From Termitomyces sp. T153 (taxonomy: Eukaryota; Basidiomycota; Agaricomycetes; Agaricales; Lyophyllaceae): a stretch of 64,000 nt of DNA. Each line of letters starts with the position of its first letter. The first letter of the stretch is position 1. Under the pieces are notes generated by a model. It worked only from the letters and a program-made list of their open reading frames with translations, was not told the DNA's origin and ran no database searches. Of this stretch, positions 31,234 to 43,484 are shown one piece after another. The position numbers were made by a program, and so were the translations under genes. The stretch is from the NCBI GenBank assembly GCA_018296165.2, contig JACKQL020000039.1, positions 62,001 through 126,000 of the forward strand, in the 5' to 3' direction.

Positions 31234-34222
31234 ATGGCATCCTTGATAACACTCGTCAGGAATAGTGTGTTTAAAGCCTGATTCTTCTTCGGTCTCCGGG
31301 TTGATATCGCTATTACTAGAATTTCTAGAAGTCCTTCGTTCCGTCAACCCGCCGGGCAAATGGAAGATATTGGTCGTGGATGAGCATTCGCAAAGATTGT
31401 TGGGTTCGGTCCTCAAGCAGTTTGATGTCCTTGAGGAGAATGTCACTTGTATGTTCTCTTGTGTCTTGCAGTAAGTGCGTCGCGACTGACGCAGCCCCAG
31501 TAATAGAATCCATATCCAACTATCGCGACCCCCAGCCTAGTTTCGAGGCGTTATACTTACTTATGCCGACATCGCAAAACGTCGACCGGATAATCAAGGA
31601 CTTCTCTGGCACGGTCAAACAATATGCCGGTGCTCATCTCTTCTTCATCGAAGGTACACCAGGTTACTATTTCCGCGACTAATCTTCACGGGATGTTTTG
31701 ATAGGTCTGGATGAACAACTGTTCCAACGACTGACATCGTCAAGCGCTGAACCGTACCTGCGGGGACTCAGAGAGGTGTTTTTGAACTTCTGGGGTGTGT
31801 GATCTTTCTATCACGATCCCAACAACCCTGACATGATTCATAGCAACGGAGGCACAGGTATTTTCTATTCAAGAACCAGCAATGTTCTTTGGCCTGTATA
31901 GCCCGCCTCGTAGTGACACAGCTTTCCAAGCGGCGCGTCTTCGCGCTGAAGAGGACTTGAGATTTGCCGCCAAGATGGTAGGGCATCGTTTCTCATTGTC
32001 GTACTGGATACTTATCGGCTTTCATTGCAAGATTTCAAATGTTTGCATTGCTTTCAACGAGTTCCCGTTCATTCGATACTATATGCCCTCCCATCATCCT
32101 CCTCTAGGTTCTCTCAAACCTCACGCCTCGACACGCCCGCCACCTCCACCAGAAGCCAGTTCAAGATGGCGCACTAACCTTGCACGCGGTGCAGAAGCAA
32201 GAGCTTATGAAGCGGTTGAGAGTGACCATGCTACAAAGCTGTTGGCATTCTTTGTGCAGGATGCTTTAGAGGAACACAAGAAGCAAAACCCTGATTTCGG
32301 TGTACATCGCTCACCTTTTTTGTCGTTTAGCTATGCTGACTATCATTATAGAAATACCCACCGGGCAGCTCAGAAGCGTCACGCCCGCGAGCTACTCTAA
32401 TAATCACTGACCGAACAATGGACATGGTTGCCCCTTTCCTTCACGAATTCACGTATCAAGCCATGGTCAATGATCTTCTCCCAATAGAGGATGGATCTAA
32501 ATACACGTCCGTCGTTATGTGTAAAGTTCTTGCTTGGTTTAGATCTAAGGCCTATGACAGGTATAAATTTCAATCTTCCGTCGGCGCGTACGAGGATAAG
32601 ACTGCGACATTGTCCGACTCAGATACAGTCTGGACAGAAATTCGACACATGCATATGAGAGAAGCAATTGATAAATTGATGGGAGACTTTAACAAGTTCT
32701 TGCAAGAGAATGCTGTATTCAAAGGGTATGCCAGGATTTTCCTTCTGAATGGCTTTGTATGAAGACATGCCTGGCAGGGAGGGTGCCGCAAGTCTGAATG
32801 ACATGAAAGAGATGCTTGCAAGCCTACCACAATATCAAGAGCAGCGGGAGAAGGTTAGAATTTCGTGTTGTTTGTTGAATATTCACGTACTCATGTTATG
32901 TGCCAGTTTTCTCTGCATTTGAATATGGCCCAGGAATGCATGGCAATCTTTGAACGCAACAAACTACCTCTTGTTGCAAATGTTGAACAGGTATGTCCTC
33001 TCGTCGGCATAGTGGTCCCTTTCCAACAATTCTCCTGTTCAGTGTTGTGCAACTGGTGTCACCGCAGAAGGAAAGACACCGAAGCATCTTGTAGAGGAGA
33101 TGGTGCCACTTCTTGATAGTCGAGAGGTCGTGTATGTGTGTTTCATAGGTTCGTTCTGTGGTGTATCTATTGACAACTCATTCCAGGAATATGAACAAAG
33201 TTCGCATCGTTGCTTTATACATCCAGCATCGTGACGGTGTTCCTGAGGAGGACCGTAGGAGACTTTATCAACACGCGCGATTGACCTTGGCAGAACAGGA
33301 CGCTGTGAATGCAGTAGTCCACATGGGTGTTCGAATCAACAGAGTAAGCGATCACTCAATATAATTAAGGTGGCCCGTTAAATCGGCGTCCTAGACTGCT
33401 GCCGACCGGGATAGCAAGAAGAAGATGAAACAAAAAACTCATGGGGATGAGTACGAGCTCTCTCGCTACAAACCGGTGTTAAGGGCAGTCCTTGAGGTAT
33501 ATCTACTCATCTATCCTCGAGTGAGCAGAATTGACCAGTATCATAGGAACACGTGGCTGGAAAGCTAGATAACTCTTTGTTCCCATACGTAAAAGAGGCT
33601 CCTTCAGCGGTACCGACGCCTTCAAGTCTGCGATCTCCTCCTCCACAGCCAACATCTCTTCGTAGTCAGAAACCATCGTGGCACAGAGCAAGATCCGGCG
33701 TATCACAAGTAGAAATACGGGGACGCATCCTAGTATTCGTTGTTGGTGGAACCACATTCTCAGAACTGAGGGAATGCTATCAGAGCTCAAGCGCCTTGAA
33801 TAGGGATATCTATCTTGGTACGTGCGTTTAATACTTGTCTCCTGCCCAATTTTCGACTGACATTCATTGTTGTACACCAAGGCTCGACACACACAATTAC
33901 GCCACGTCAATTTGTCGACGATTTGAAGGCACTAGAACTCGGTGGTGTCGGCTCGAAGGCTTTGCCCAATGGTCTCCGTGAGAGGCAGGGTACACGAACC
34001 TTTCAAGAGTATTACGATGAGAAGTATTATACCAAGGATGCGCCACCTCCACAACGCGCTGCGCCAGCATCATCACGTCCTACACCCCGTGAACGAGAAC
34101 GTCTGGAGGCACCGAAGATGTCACCAACAAACTCCTTATCTTCGTCCGTTAATTCGATGACCGCCACTCAGTCGGGAAAAGACGAGAAGAAAAAGAAGAG
34201 AGGAGGGTTATTCAGGTTCTGA
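31234..34222 (+). CDS. SEC1: Sec1/Munc18-family protein Sec1 (exocytosis)
   Basis: SM protein that binds the plasma-membrane SNARE complex during exocytosis. The start at 31234 (MASLITLVRN) joins through an intron ending TTTCTAG to KVLRSVNPPGKWKILVVDEH, the conserved Sec1 opening. Further family blocks: ESISNYRDPQPSFEALYLLM, HLFFIEGLDEQLFQRL, AFNEFPFIRYYMP, ATLIITDRTMDMVAPFLHEF (the DRxxDMxxPxxHxxTYQ motif), LPQYQEQREKFSLHLNMAQE, IVALYIQHRDGVPEEDRRRL and EIRGRILVFVVGGTTFSELR. A Pro/Ser-rich insertion and a Lys-rich tail (SGKDEKKKKRGGLFRF) end the protein at 34222. It starts only about 160 bp after the chitin deacetylase stop. About 12-14 short introns, about 700 residues. Against Sly1, Vps45 or Vps33, the NPPGKWK start and the C-terminal extension favour Sec1. 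Confidence 0.9.
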
Positions 34223-34398
34223 ATGGGACAATCGCACTTTTCGCGCGGATTTAATTTAGTTTAGTTTTTTTTTTCCGTGGGACGATTCTTTCTTTCTTTA
34301 TGAACACAGCCAAATTTGAGTGCGGGACTTGGGACTTGTATTACACAGATCTGTCATATTGTTTAAAGGTATAAGATGTATAGCGGGTGGAACTACCT

Positions 34399-36011
34399 CT
34401 ACATAGAATATTCCATCTTGGCTGAAACAACTTAGTCGGGGAAGTCAATAGCTGAACATGGGAACTTACTCTCGTGCTTCTTGGCCTCACCGACCTTCCT
34501 GGCAGCCTTTGTTAAGTCTTCCTGATTGATGTACTCCCTAATAAACAACGAGTTTAAGTAACCTCAAGTCTTCTTGGTATCATCGGCTGACCTATCATCA
34601 CGGATTGCAAACATGCCAGCTTCCGTCACAACATTTCGTAGATCAGCACCGTTGAAGGAATCCGAAAGCTTGGGCGAAGTATAAGTAGTCGAAAGCCTGA
34701 AGAGTAAAAATAGAATGTACCTTGACAATTGCCTCATAGTCAATATCACCACCCTTGTTCACAGGTGCAGCATGGATCTTGAGAATCTCTAACCGGGCTT
34801 GCTCGTTGGGCAAGGGTACTTCGATCTTGCGATCTAGACGGCCAGGACGGAGGAGAGCAGGGTCTAAAGTATCTGGCCGATTTGTAGCCATGATAATCTT
34901 CGTCTTTCCTAGTGAATCGAAGCCATCCATTTGATTCAGAAGCTATGGTGCCGGAATCATGGGTCGTAACATAAAGTCTTGAACAGAGCCACACACCTCC
35001 ATCAGGGTCCGCTGAATTTCTCGATCCGCACTCGTCCCTTCAGAGAAACGACGCCCACCAATAGCATCAATCTCGTCCATGAATATCACACAGGGTTCAT
35101 GATCTTTCGCATATCCGAACATTTCTCGCACTACACGCGCACTTTCGCCAATATACTTGTCGACGATAGCTGATGACACGACTTTCAAGAAGTTCGTGTT
35201 TAAAGTGGCGGCAACGGCTCGCGCAAGGAGGGTTTTACCCGTTCCAGGAGGGCCATATAGTAAAACACCTTTCGGTGGCTTGATACCAACTCGAAGGAAT
35301 AGCTCTGGGTTGAGTAACGGCAGTTCAATGATCTATATTGACGTCGTTATATGGTTTTAAACGAAATAGAACTATCATGGCTTACCTCGCGCAGTTCTCG
35401 TACTTGATCACCCAAACCACCAATTCCCGCGAACGAAGCTCCTCCAGGATCTTCCAGGCTCATCTTGTACACCAAAGGATCAACTTCTCGTGGCAGTATT
35501 CGCATTATTGTAAGTGTCGTCATATCGAGAGAAACCCGAGTTCCAGCCTTGAGTTTTGTCGCGGGAAGTGCAGGACGATAAGAAACGACATAACGCGGTC
35601 CTGAGGATGCCTTGACAATAACTAAAAACCCTTCTTTAGTCTTGGAAGAGCACCTAAATTCGTGAAACACACATCGCTCATCGTCAAGTTGTTTCATGAC
35701 TTCACCAATGATTTGTCCAACGGATTGTACGGCTTTGATGTCATCTTCCGTCTTTGCATATTCTTTTTCTAGATCCTTGAGAGAAAATCGAACTGAATAG
35801 CATTAGACAGGAAGGGCAACTCAAAGGAAAAATCACGCACGATTCTTGAGGCTTTCACTGATAGTCTCATGGCTTCGCATTTTCTAAGGATAGCAGGTAT
35901 CAACAGGGCCCTATTAGAGGATTCATGAAAAGGGACCTCTCGGTAAGCCTTGAGAGCATCTTTCCTGCGCTGTTCGATCGCGCCAGAGGATGATGAGGGT
36001 CGGGCGTCCAT
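34399..36011 (-). CDS. RPT4: 26S proteasome regulatory subunit Rpt4 (AAA ATPase)
   Basis: One of six ATPases of the proteasome base ring that unfold substrates. The start at 36011 gives [21 protein letters not shown] coiled-coil/OB region contains [16 protein letters not shown] and [19 protein letters not shown]. The AAA domain has [36 protein letters not shown] (Walker A), [15 protein letters not shown] (Walker B), [20 protein letters not shown] (sensor 1 and Arg fingers) and [20 protein letters not shown]. The C-terminus KKHETKMEYSM is formed across the last intron, stop at 34399-34401. ARRVVGSS-type details cannot separate Rpt3/4/5 with full certainty, but the [20 protein letters not shown] and [20 protein letters not shown] blocks match Rpt4. 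About 400 residues. Confidence 0.93.
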
Positions 36012-36113
36012 GGTGTAAGGTGGAAATGGAAAGTGAAGACGCGTAAGCCTCGACGCGTCACACTTTATTCGGGGATCACGGCACATAAGTAAACATTTCT
36101 AGTTTAAAATAAC

Positions 36114-36214
36114 GGCCTGATGGTCTAGTAGTATGATTCCTTGTTAGGGATTTCGGGAGTTGAACCCAAATCACATTATCGAGGAGGTCCCGGGTTCAAT
36201 TCCCGGTCAGGCCC
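36114..36214 (+). tRNA. tRNA-Pro (anticodon AGG) with a 29-nt intron
   Basis: The acceptor stem GGCCTGA (36114-36120) pairs with TCAGGCC (36207-36213), and the discriminator is C. The D arm is GTCTAGTAGTATGAT. Anticodon stem CCTTG (36139-36143) pairs with CGAGG (36180-36184, one T-G pair). Loop TTAGGG has anticodon AGG at 36146-36148. The intron follows nucleotide 37 as is standard, 36150-36178, leaving T as base 38. The T arm CCGGG-TTCAATT-CCCGG is perfect. Boxes A and B are both present, so it should be transcribed by RNA polymerase III. It lies about 100 bp upstream of the RPT4 start, divergent from it. The extra C after the acceptor and the T-rich stretch beyond 36215 fit Pol III termination. 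Confidence 0.95.
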
Positions 36215-37355
36215 TTATATATTTTCATCTATGCCATGGGGACAGTGTGCTTTTTCATCTCAAGGTCCTTGAGAGAAACGGATACATGGAGACTGGTACT
36301 ATAGCCCAGAGGTTAGTTGTAAAGAATGTTTGCTAGGTGGATGACAGAGCATTTCATCTTGCAATCTTTTTGGCTGAAGGCACCAACAAAGTATTACATG
36401 TGAGAGAGTTCACATCAAGGTATGGACAAATGATACAACAACTGTATAAAATTCAAGGCCAAATGCAATCATCTTTGGATAATAATTTAGCATCTTGAAC
36501 TATAACAGAAAATCTAGTTTACTGTATGTGAGTCAACCTATGTTAATTGTTAGATTTTGTCAAATGTGAATGAAAACATTAACATTATGTACTAGAGATT
36601 GTTATGTACTAGAGATTGTTATGTACTAGAGATTGTACTTGTCAAGAATTTTTCCAAACTTCTAGCAAGAGTTGAATGGCTCAGAGGCAATCTTGGGTAA
36701 TCTGCAAGTCTTCTCTTCTTCAATTGACATGTGCAGTTGATGCATGCATGATAGAAAAATTTTGGTAGCAGGTTTTGAAATACAGATAGTAGTAGATTTG
36801 CCTCCAGACTCCTTGTTGACATGTTTGGACTTGAGAGCTATTTGTGTGCACATTAATTTTAGAAAAGTTCTGGGAGCAACCATGGAATTCTTTTTATCTT
36901 TAGCAGAAGAAGAGGCAGGAGGTGGAGGCCTAGGAGATGTTTCCAGGCTAGACAATACAATACATCATTTATGAGATTTGTTGATGACTGATGATATAAA
37001 GTTGGTTAACCTATTGTTTTCAATCTTTGTTGAGAATTCAAATAATAATTTATTGATTACTTCATATTAGCTAAATTTGAAACAACAGACCAATCAATCT
37101 CAAGGTTGGAAACATATAAGGGAAGGTTATTACAACAAAAACATATTTAGCCACAGAAATTGATGCAAGGTCAACAAGAACATAGTAAAGAGATGAGAAT
37201 TTATGCTTGAAATTTGAAACAGGGATATTAATTAATACATCCTCAAACTCTTTCTCAAGAGAACCAGTGAAAACCAAATATTGTTTGCAAAAACAAGTGG
37301 TGATTTGAGTAAACTCAAGTGTATGATTCTTGGGTTATAATCCATTGACTGTATT
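36215..37355. other. Repeat-rich region, AT-rich, unidentified remnants
   Basis: AT-rich DNA next to the tRNA. Short minus-strand ORFs (36955-36662, with Ser/Pro head and KDKKNSMVAPRTF... segment) may be transposon remains but show no diagnostic motif. A 3 x 17-bp array is described separately. Nothing else is recognisable. Confidence 0.4.
36585..36635. repeat. Tandem array, 3 x 17 bp
   Basis: Three exact copies of TTATGTACTAGAGATTG at 36585, 36602 and 36619. Confidence 0.95.
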
Positions 37356-38411
37356 TGTCAGGTTCCACTGACCATGGGGGCTCAGCTTAACTGAGTGAGT
37401 CCTTACTAGGCAGATGCAATGTCCTGTGCTTATAACCTAGCACTCCAGGGTGGGTCAGACTTCAGGTACTTGCAAGGGGAAGCCAAGAGGAGCAATCCAA
37501 GCAAGTCCAGGGCAGTCCAAGGAAGTCTAAGACCAAGTATGTTAAGTGTTTGGGGTTGGGCAGGTGTCAGGTATGAGTTTGTAGGCAAATGTATGGACTG
37601 TGGAGCAAGCAGAGGCTTTGTGAGTGATGGGAGCAGAGCCAGAGTTTGATGGGAGGTCAATCAAGAGTGATGGATTCTGGGGCTGAGCATAGGGAAAGGT
37701 CCAGAGTTAATGTATGAATGTTTGATAGGCTGTAGCATTCGTGTGGAGTTTGTAATGATGTCAGAGTTGAAAGGAACTTAGGAATGACAAAGGAACAGAG
37801 ATGGACAAGACAGGCAAGACAGAGTCAAGGCAAGATGGAACTGAGAAAGAGATAGATTCAAGACTAAAAATAGAAATAGAAAAGGCTGAAAAACATAACA
37901 GAAAAGAAATACAAGACACAGGTAACCAAGTAAAGCAATATCAAGACTAAGGTAATAGATGTTACTCTATGGCTTATATACTAACTACTGGACCTCCTCT
38001 GGAAACTGAGAGTGTGATGGCAGGACTCATCAGAGCTGCACGAGGTTGACAGGTGTTGGATCTGATCAGATGGCAGGCCACTGTGATATTTTGATGGGAA
38101 CTGATGGGAATGCAGTCTGCCCCATAGTTGTCAGATAGTTCCAGAGTGGTCATGTAGGTTGTAGGGGTGAGCCAGCAACATGTGCCTGGTCAGGAGAGAT
38201 GTCAGAGTGGGTCAGAGACTTAGGAAAAGAAGGGAAGTGATGGGGCCTGCAGGGGATGCATTGGGGTTTGCTGAGAAAGCATCAGAGTTAGCTGGGGTAA
38301 GCACTGTAGGTCAAAGAAGGTTGGGAAAATTGAGGGGGTGCTAGGAGGGGAACTCCAGGGAAGCAGGGTGGCTTGGAAAGAGGTCTGGGGGTTCTGGGAG
38401 CAGGTTGTGAC
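37356..38411 (+). repeat. Element C: third copy of the TG...CA element
   Basis: It begins TGTCAGGTTCCACTGACC, the same terminus as element A read on its minus strand. It follows the same order of motifs: AGTCCTTACTAGGCAGATG, ATAACCTAGCACTCCAGG, GGCAAATGTATGGACTG, GGTCCAGAGTTAATG, GGTAACCAAGTAAA. Near 38411 the alignment stops about 35 bp before the expected inverted terminus. It lies about 1.1 kb from the tRNA gene. It contains no insertion equivalent to the solo LTR of copy A, so it represents the uninterrupted form (about 1.06 kb). Confidence 0.75.
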
Positions 38412-38980
38412 AGTATTCCAGGTAGGATCAAATAGAACAATGGGTCCAAACTATAGAAAAAATGTTATCATGAGATGAGATCTTGCCCAAGGAATAATAT
38501 GCTGCAAGGTGGAGTTTGAGAATAGCATTGTGAGCATGTATAATTCTAGCATGATCTTTTCAGAACTTGTCAACTTTCCTATCACACTGCTTCTTCAAAG
38601 TCTTGTATCGACATTTATTGACCTTGCATAAATTCTCAAGGCTGCTGACAAGTTCTTCATTTTCAAAATTGAAAGTGCCAATGATATAGTCAGATTTGAT
38701 GGATTAGCCACCAGGTCATCAAGAGAGTTCCAGCCATTGCATTGAGAATTTGAGAGTTTGAACAGTATGAAGGACATAAACAATATAGTCATGGCCTGAT
38801 TGAGTCATGGAGATAGAGGCAAGTGTGTACTGGGTTGAAGAAGGAGATTGGAACCAGAGTCATTATTATTGTTATCAATAGAGGCAGTACAGACCTGATC
38901 CCAGGAATATTGACTGGGCCAAAGGGACCAAGTATGATTTTCTGAAAAGAGACTTGCAGCCAGATGTCTGACAAAGTATA
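38412..38980 (-). pseudogene. Degenerate transposon-like coding remnant
   Basis: Minus-strand frames give stretches that look like former protein (LTISLALSILKMKNLSAALR, HARIIHAHNAILKLHLAAYY) broken by stops and frame changes. I cannot name the family. The position between element C and the MITE suggests a mobile-element origin. Confidence 0.35.
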
Positions 38981-39461
38981 CCACTTCAGGAAACTCGTAA
39001 GTTTCTTGAGAAACATCAATTAGAAACATGTTATATGATTTCTAATACATTGTTCTCAAGTAGAAATTATTATATAAATTTAAACCAGTTTAACGGAATG
39101 ATTTCTGTTGATATAGTGTATCTTGAGTAAATAAAATAATTTTTCTTTGAACTTTTCTTGAGAAACAGATTATAAATACAAATCATGTTTCTCACTTTTG
39201 ACTCAAGAAGAACATTTCATATATCTTTATGTTTCTTGAGGAACTGTTATTCTGTTTCTTTTCACTGTATCTCAAGAAAAATTTTCATATTTGTTAATTG
39301 ACATTAGTTAGAAACATTTTTGGTGATTTGTGAGAAAAATTTATTAAAAAATCTTAAAATGTTTCTCAAGAAAGATTTTGTTTCTTGAGAAACATTTTAA
39401 GATTTTTCAATCAATTTTTCTCACAAATTACCAAAAAAACTTATGAGATTTTCTGAAGTGG
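38981..39461. mobile_element. MITE-like element, TA-flanked, with a large internal hairpin
   Basis: The ends CCACTTCAGGAAACTCGTAAG (left) and CTTATGAGATTTTCTGAAGTGG (right) are inverted repeats, flanked by TA on both sides (38979-38980 and 39462-39463), as for Tc1/mariner-related MITEs. The body is very AT-rich and repeats the 12-mer TTTCTTGAGAAA and variants. The right part (about 39317-39440) folds into a hairpin with arms of about 58 bp around a 7-nt loop (GATTTTG, 39374-39380). It has no coding capacity. A diverged partial relative lies at about 51329-51560. Confidence 0.75.
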
Positions 39462-39955
39462 TAGGTGTATGCACTACGCACCCATGTGTATGGATCACCT
39501 TTAAATGCCCATTATAAGCACATAAACCCACAGTCCTCTTGCTGTGCTATTTGTCTTTTATTGTAGTCCTGATGCAAGAGATGAACAAAATCTTCTGGTG
39601 TGTTGATATTGAGTTCAGTGATATCCACAGTGTCCAGTATTGCATGAAAGCAGTAGTCAACACTAGTTTAATATGTTTGGCCCCATTACGGTATGATGGT
39701 TATGATCCTGCACTGTTTTGATCACTAGTAAAAACCACGAAGATGCTAATTGTAACAAATATGGAAAAGCCATGTAAAGAAATGCATAACTCAATATTTC
39801 GTTTGTTTTCAGCCTCAAATGATTGTATTCATCATAAATAGTATCAAGATGATAGAATCTGCTATGAATCAACAAAACGAGTTGTAAATTATAGTCCAGA
39901 CATCACTATGTAGTCGTCGAAATTGCCATGATCATTACATAGGCCGTAAGAAACT
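39462..39955. other. Intergenic, 3' of the carboxypeptidase gene
   Basis: No gene was seen. It is AT-rich. Small ORFs at 39539-39721 (+) and 39663-39875 (-) lack any coding evidence. Confidence 0.4.
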
Positions 39956-42884
39956 TTATCCAGCAGCTGGGGAGGGCAAGGCTGTCTCCGTCTGTATGAA
40001 CGACTTCCAGGCCGCTCGTGTTGCAGAAGGAAACACATAGGTCGAGATCTTCGCGCCAGGTCCGTAATAAATCTCGTCACCGCCAGGTAAGACATCTTGT
40101 GCCAAGGTCGAATTCGTCCCTCCAATAACGACCACTTGACCAGTGGCAGTCTTGGTCACCAGACCTGTCTGGTTATCGCCAAGAACAAACTCCCGGAGGA
40201 AAACAAAGGCCTTAGAGGATGGTGAGCCCACACGAGATCCAAAAGATCAAGAGACAGCATACATTTGGAGCATTATCAGCGGCAACGAGATGTCCCGCGT
40301 TATCAAATAGCACGTATGTCCAGTTCCGCTCTTGACGAATGATCCCTGCAAATTGGTGTGCGTCGTTGTACCATGGTGTAGAAGGTTTGACTGTGAATCC
40401 CTGAATGCCGCCAAAGGTCGTGTTCTGACAATCGCAGTCAAGGATCAGTCGCTCACTTATAGACTGCGACGTACTTGAATTGTAACTATAGAATGACATT
40501 GAGCTTGAGCTGATAAAAAAAAGAGTCCAAGAAAAGAACACACCTTCTGTTCCCCGATGTGCAATGAGAGCATCATTGTTACCGGAGTAGAGTACGACGC
40601 TAACGTCGTGAGCAGAAGCATTGGTTGCAAATTCCGTGAGCCAGTTCATGGGCCTAGTCAACGTCAGATCTGTTTTCATAGCAGACTGAGAGGCAGTGTA
40701 CTCACTCAGTGCCTGTGAAGACAATAGATTGTTGGATACCTTGATGTTGAATGAGGAAGGTACTCACTAGGATCGACATCTATCCACGTTCTCAATGCGC
40801 TGTTCTAGGAATAATCAACAGGCGCGACTCACTTAGTCCATCAGGATTTCCAAAGACGAAGTCAAAGTTTTCAGCCCACGCCTTGCTCTTAGGTGCATGA
40901 AATGCATCCACAACTCTGGGGTCTATTATCTTGAAAATGAGCAAGTGAACCGAACAGGTATGTGTGCGCTTGCTTGCCATTGAGGAATATGCTGGCATCT
41001 TGGTTGATCTGGGGGTTCGTAGCATCTGTAACATCGTAGACCTGCCATATTAATGAGAAATGAGTGCGACAATCTATATTTGTCGTACTTACATCAAACC
41101 CAAAGGTAGATGTATTCTTGCTTAAACCTGAAGAATCAATGAACCAATGGTGTTGTAGCCGATCGAAGAGGACCTACTCCAAGGGAACGTGTAATTGATG
41201 GCGTAGTCGATGAACATGTCAAGTTGCAGACAGCCATACTAGTCACTTGTCAGTATCCGCTCCGTCGAATAATCATAGGAGAATTTACCCAAGGATCGAT
41301 TATTCCACTAGGTCTGTCAGACAGGAAATCTCTTTTCCAAGCAGCACGACTCCTTTCCTGCTCGCGTCGTGAAAGTTTACGCTTTTTAAGTGCGTATCGT
41401 TTTTTCAGTTCTGCCATGAGATTCTTTCGGTAGGCCGAACTCTTCAGTAGGAAAGGTACATCTCGCTGAGTTGGCAGGTTCAGAGGCACAGGCGGGATGA
41501 CTCCGTTTTGAGGGTATGTAAGATTAACATCATAATGGCATAGTTTGGCTCTATAGAGAAGAAATTACTTCAGCGTTGATCAACAGAGCCAAGTGCCAAG
41601 CTTACTGTTCTTCAAAGTATTTATAGACGTCTTGATCGTAACCGATTAATTGAGGATGGGTCTGGATGACCGTGAGCTGAAATTGGATCCAGATGAACAT
41701 GAGAAGGCTCAGAAAAAGGTTAGGATACGAACTGCGGGCAGAAGTTCGAACACCTGTCCAGAAGCAATAGAACCATCTCCGATAGCTATCTTGGCGATAT
41801 TGACCGGTGGATTTTCTAATCCAAAGTAGGCTTTCATTATGTATGGCTAATCAAGTTTTAAGTCGCACGGAACAGAGAAATTCGATATATAGAGAAAAGA
41901 TAGGCTTACAATATAATAACCAGAATAACTCTCGCCAGTTAGGTGAAGCGGGCGCGTTGCCAGACTAGGGAAGACCTTGACGAGATTCGACAGAAAACCC
42001 ATCTAACAAATGCAGGTCATGGTCGTACTCGTGTCGGATATTCGAATGGACTTACGAAATCGGCTCCAATTTGATCCTCATCGGCAGCTACATGACGACA
42101 CTTCTCTTAACAAACGTGTACAGCCAAGCTCAACCAGAAAGACTGACCGTATCCATCTGCATCTGCGGTAGAGTATCCAACGCCCCTGAAGAATGGATGA
42201 GTTCCCTCATAAAAACAGCCGAACGCAGAACCTACACAGGTTGATCAATCCAGAAGTAATCTGCCAACTTGTTCCAGCTGTAATCATTTGATGTCACCGA
42301 GTAGTCGGGGTGTATCCGTATGGGGCCGTTCTGCAGGCATATAAGATACAAAAAATCCCAAGTACAAAGCCCAGTCGGAACACACTTCGAAGAACAATCC
42401 GTACATGCTCGAGGAACCAGGGCTACCCCCACACAACCACATCAGCTATTGATATCCATCAAGCTACACAAAAACGCGTCATACCCTCCATTAAGCCAGA
42501 TCCCCCACGGTTCTTGGCTTTTCTTTGCCGTAAGTGAGCCAAGAAACTTCTCGAAACCAACAAAGAATAAAGTGTTGTTTGGGTGTCCATCGCGCTGGAC
42601 AGGAAGATTCCCGGCGTAAGCACGACCACCAGGGATGAAGGTCACATTGGGAAGTCTTTGAGTCACTTGGAAATCTTCTCAAAATAGTCAGTAACTTACA
42701 TCCAATCTCAATCAAAGGACTCGGACATACATTGCTGCCAAACTGGACTGAAGTCACCGGAAGGTTCATCTGGATAAACGAAAGGGTAGCTGCTTGGTAG
42801 TTGGGAAGCAGCATAACGAGCAGTGGCCAATAGCGTTACTACACCCGTCGAAACGCGTCGTGTCCAAGATTTAGTGCGAGTCAT
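39956..42884 (-). CDS. Secreted serine carboxypeptidase (peptidase family S10)
   Basis: Removes C-terminal residues from peptides; likely secreted or vacuolar. The start at 42884 gives MTRTKSWTRRVSTGVVTLLA, a signal-like N-terminus. Domain blocks in order: FIPGGRAYAGNLPVQRDGHP and NNTLFFVGFEKFLGS, IWLNGG and GPGSSSMYGLF (substrate and oxyanion region), WNKLADYFWIDQPVGSAFG, LTGESYSGYYIPYI (catalytic Ser), LENPPVNIAKIAIGDG. The catalytic Asp sits in VVLYSGNNDALIAHRGTE, and the catalytic His in VLFDNAGHLVAADNAPNAF. Between them lies an Arg/Lys-rich segment (about 41300-41460: LMAELKKRYALKKRKLSRRE), probably part of an insertion that is excised or exposed. Stop at 39956. About 15 short introns; the family is usually about 600 residues long. 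Exon joins around 42660-42710 are approximate. Confidence 0.87.
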
Positions 42885-43484
42885 GAGGGACAGGGCGAGG
42901 TTGCGCTGGTTGGCCGAAATCTCTGTATTTTATATACGTAAAATGGATCATTGCTCTGCCGGCGCGAGATCATCGGGACAGTTGCAACAATTGCAAGGTT
43001 AGCCAGAAGTAGAGTTGGAGGATCCAAAATTGGTCTGTTCTGTAGGGCATGCCGAGCCTAAGTTTAGAAAGCGGTTATGCATCATCAAGGGCGCAGGTCC
43101 TGCGGAACATGCTATCTCTGGTATGCTTTTGTTGTCAAATAATAACTGCGGTCAAGTCGACACGGTGCACATGGCGACAACTTGATAATAAGCCGTGACA
43201 ATACGAATGGAAGATGGAAATTTCCCATGCTATTGTCTCCATATCATTGTCAGTAAAATTTCGTAGGATTTCAAAGACAATATCACTCCTGGAATCAAAT
43301 CTGTCAGTCTGAGTGAATACATAAGTACTTATAATTATGTTGTACGTGATAGGTAACGGTAACGGAGACTCAGGTGAACCGAACTTGTCGAAGCACGTGG
43401 GACTTGTATGTACTTTCGATGATCTGGATTCTGGATTCTATTTTAAATTATAACTGGACACACCACCCCATCTAAACTTGACAT
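42885..43484. other. Divergent intergenic region (carboxypeptidase / TFIP11)
   Basis: No gene was seen. It presumably contains both promoters. Confidence 0.4.
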
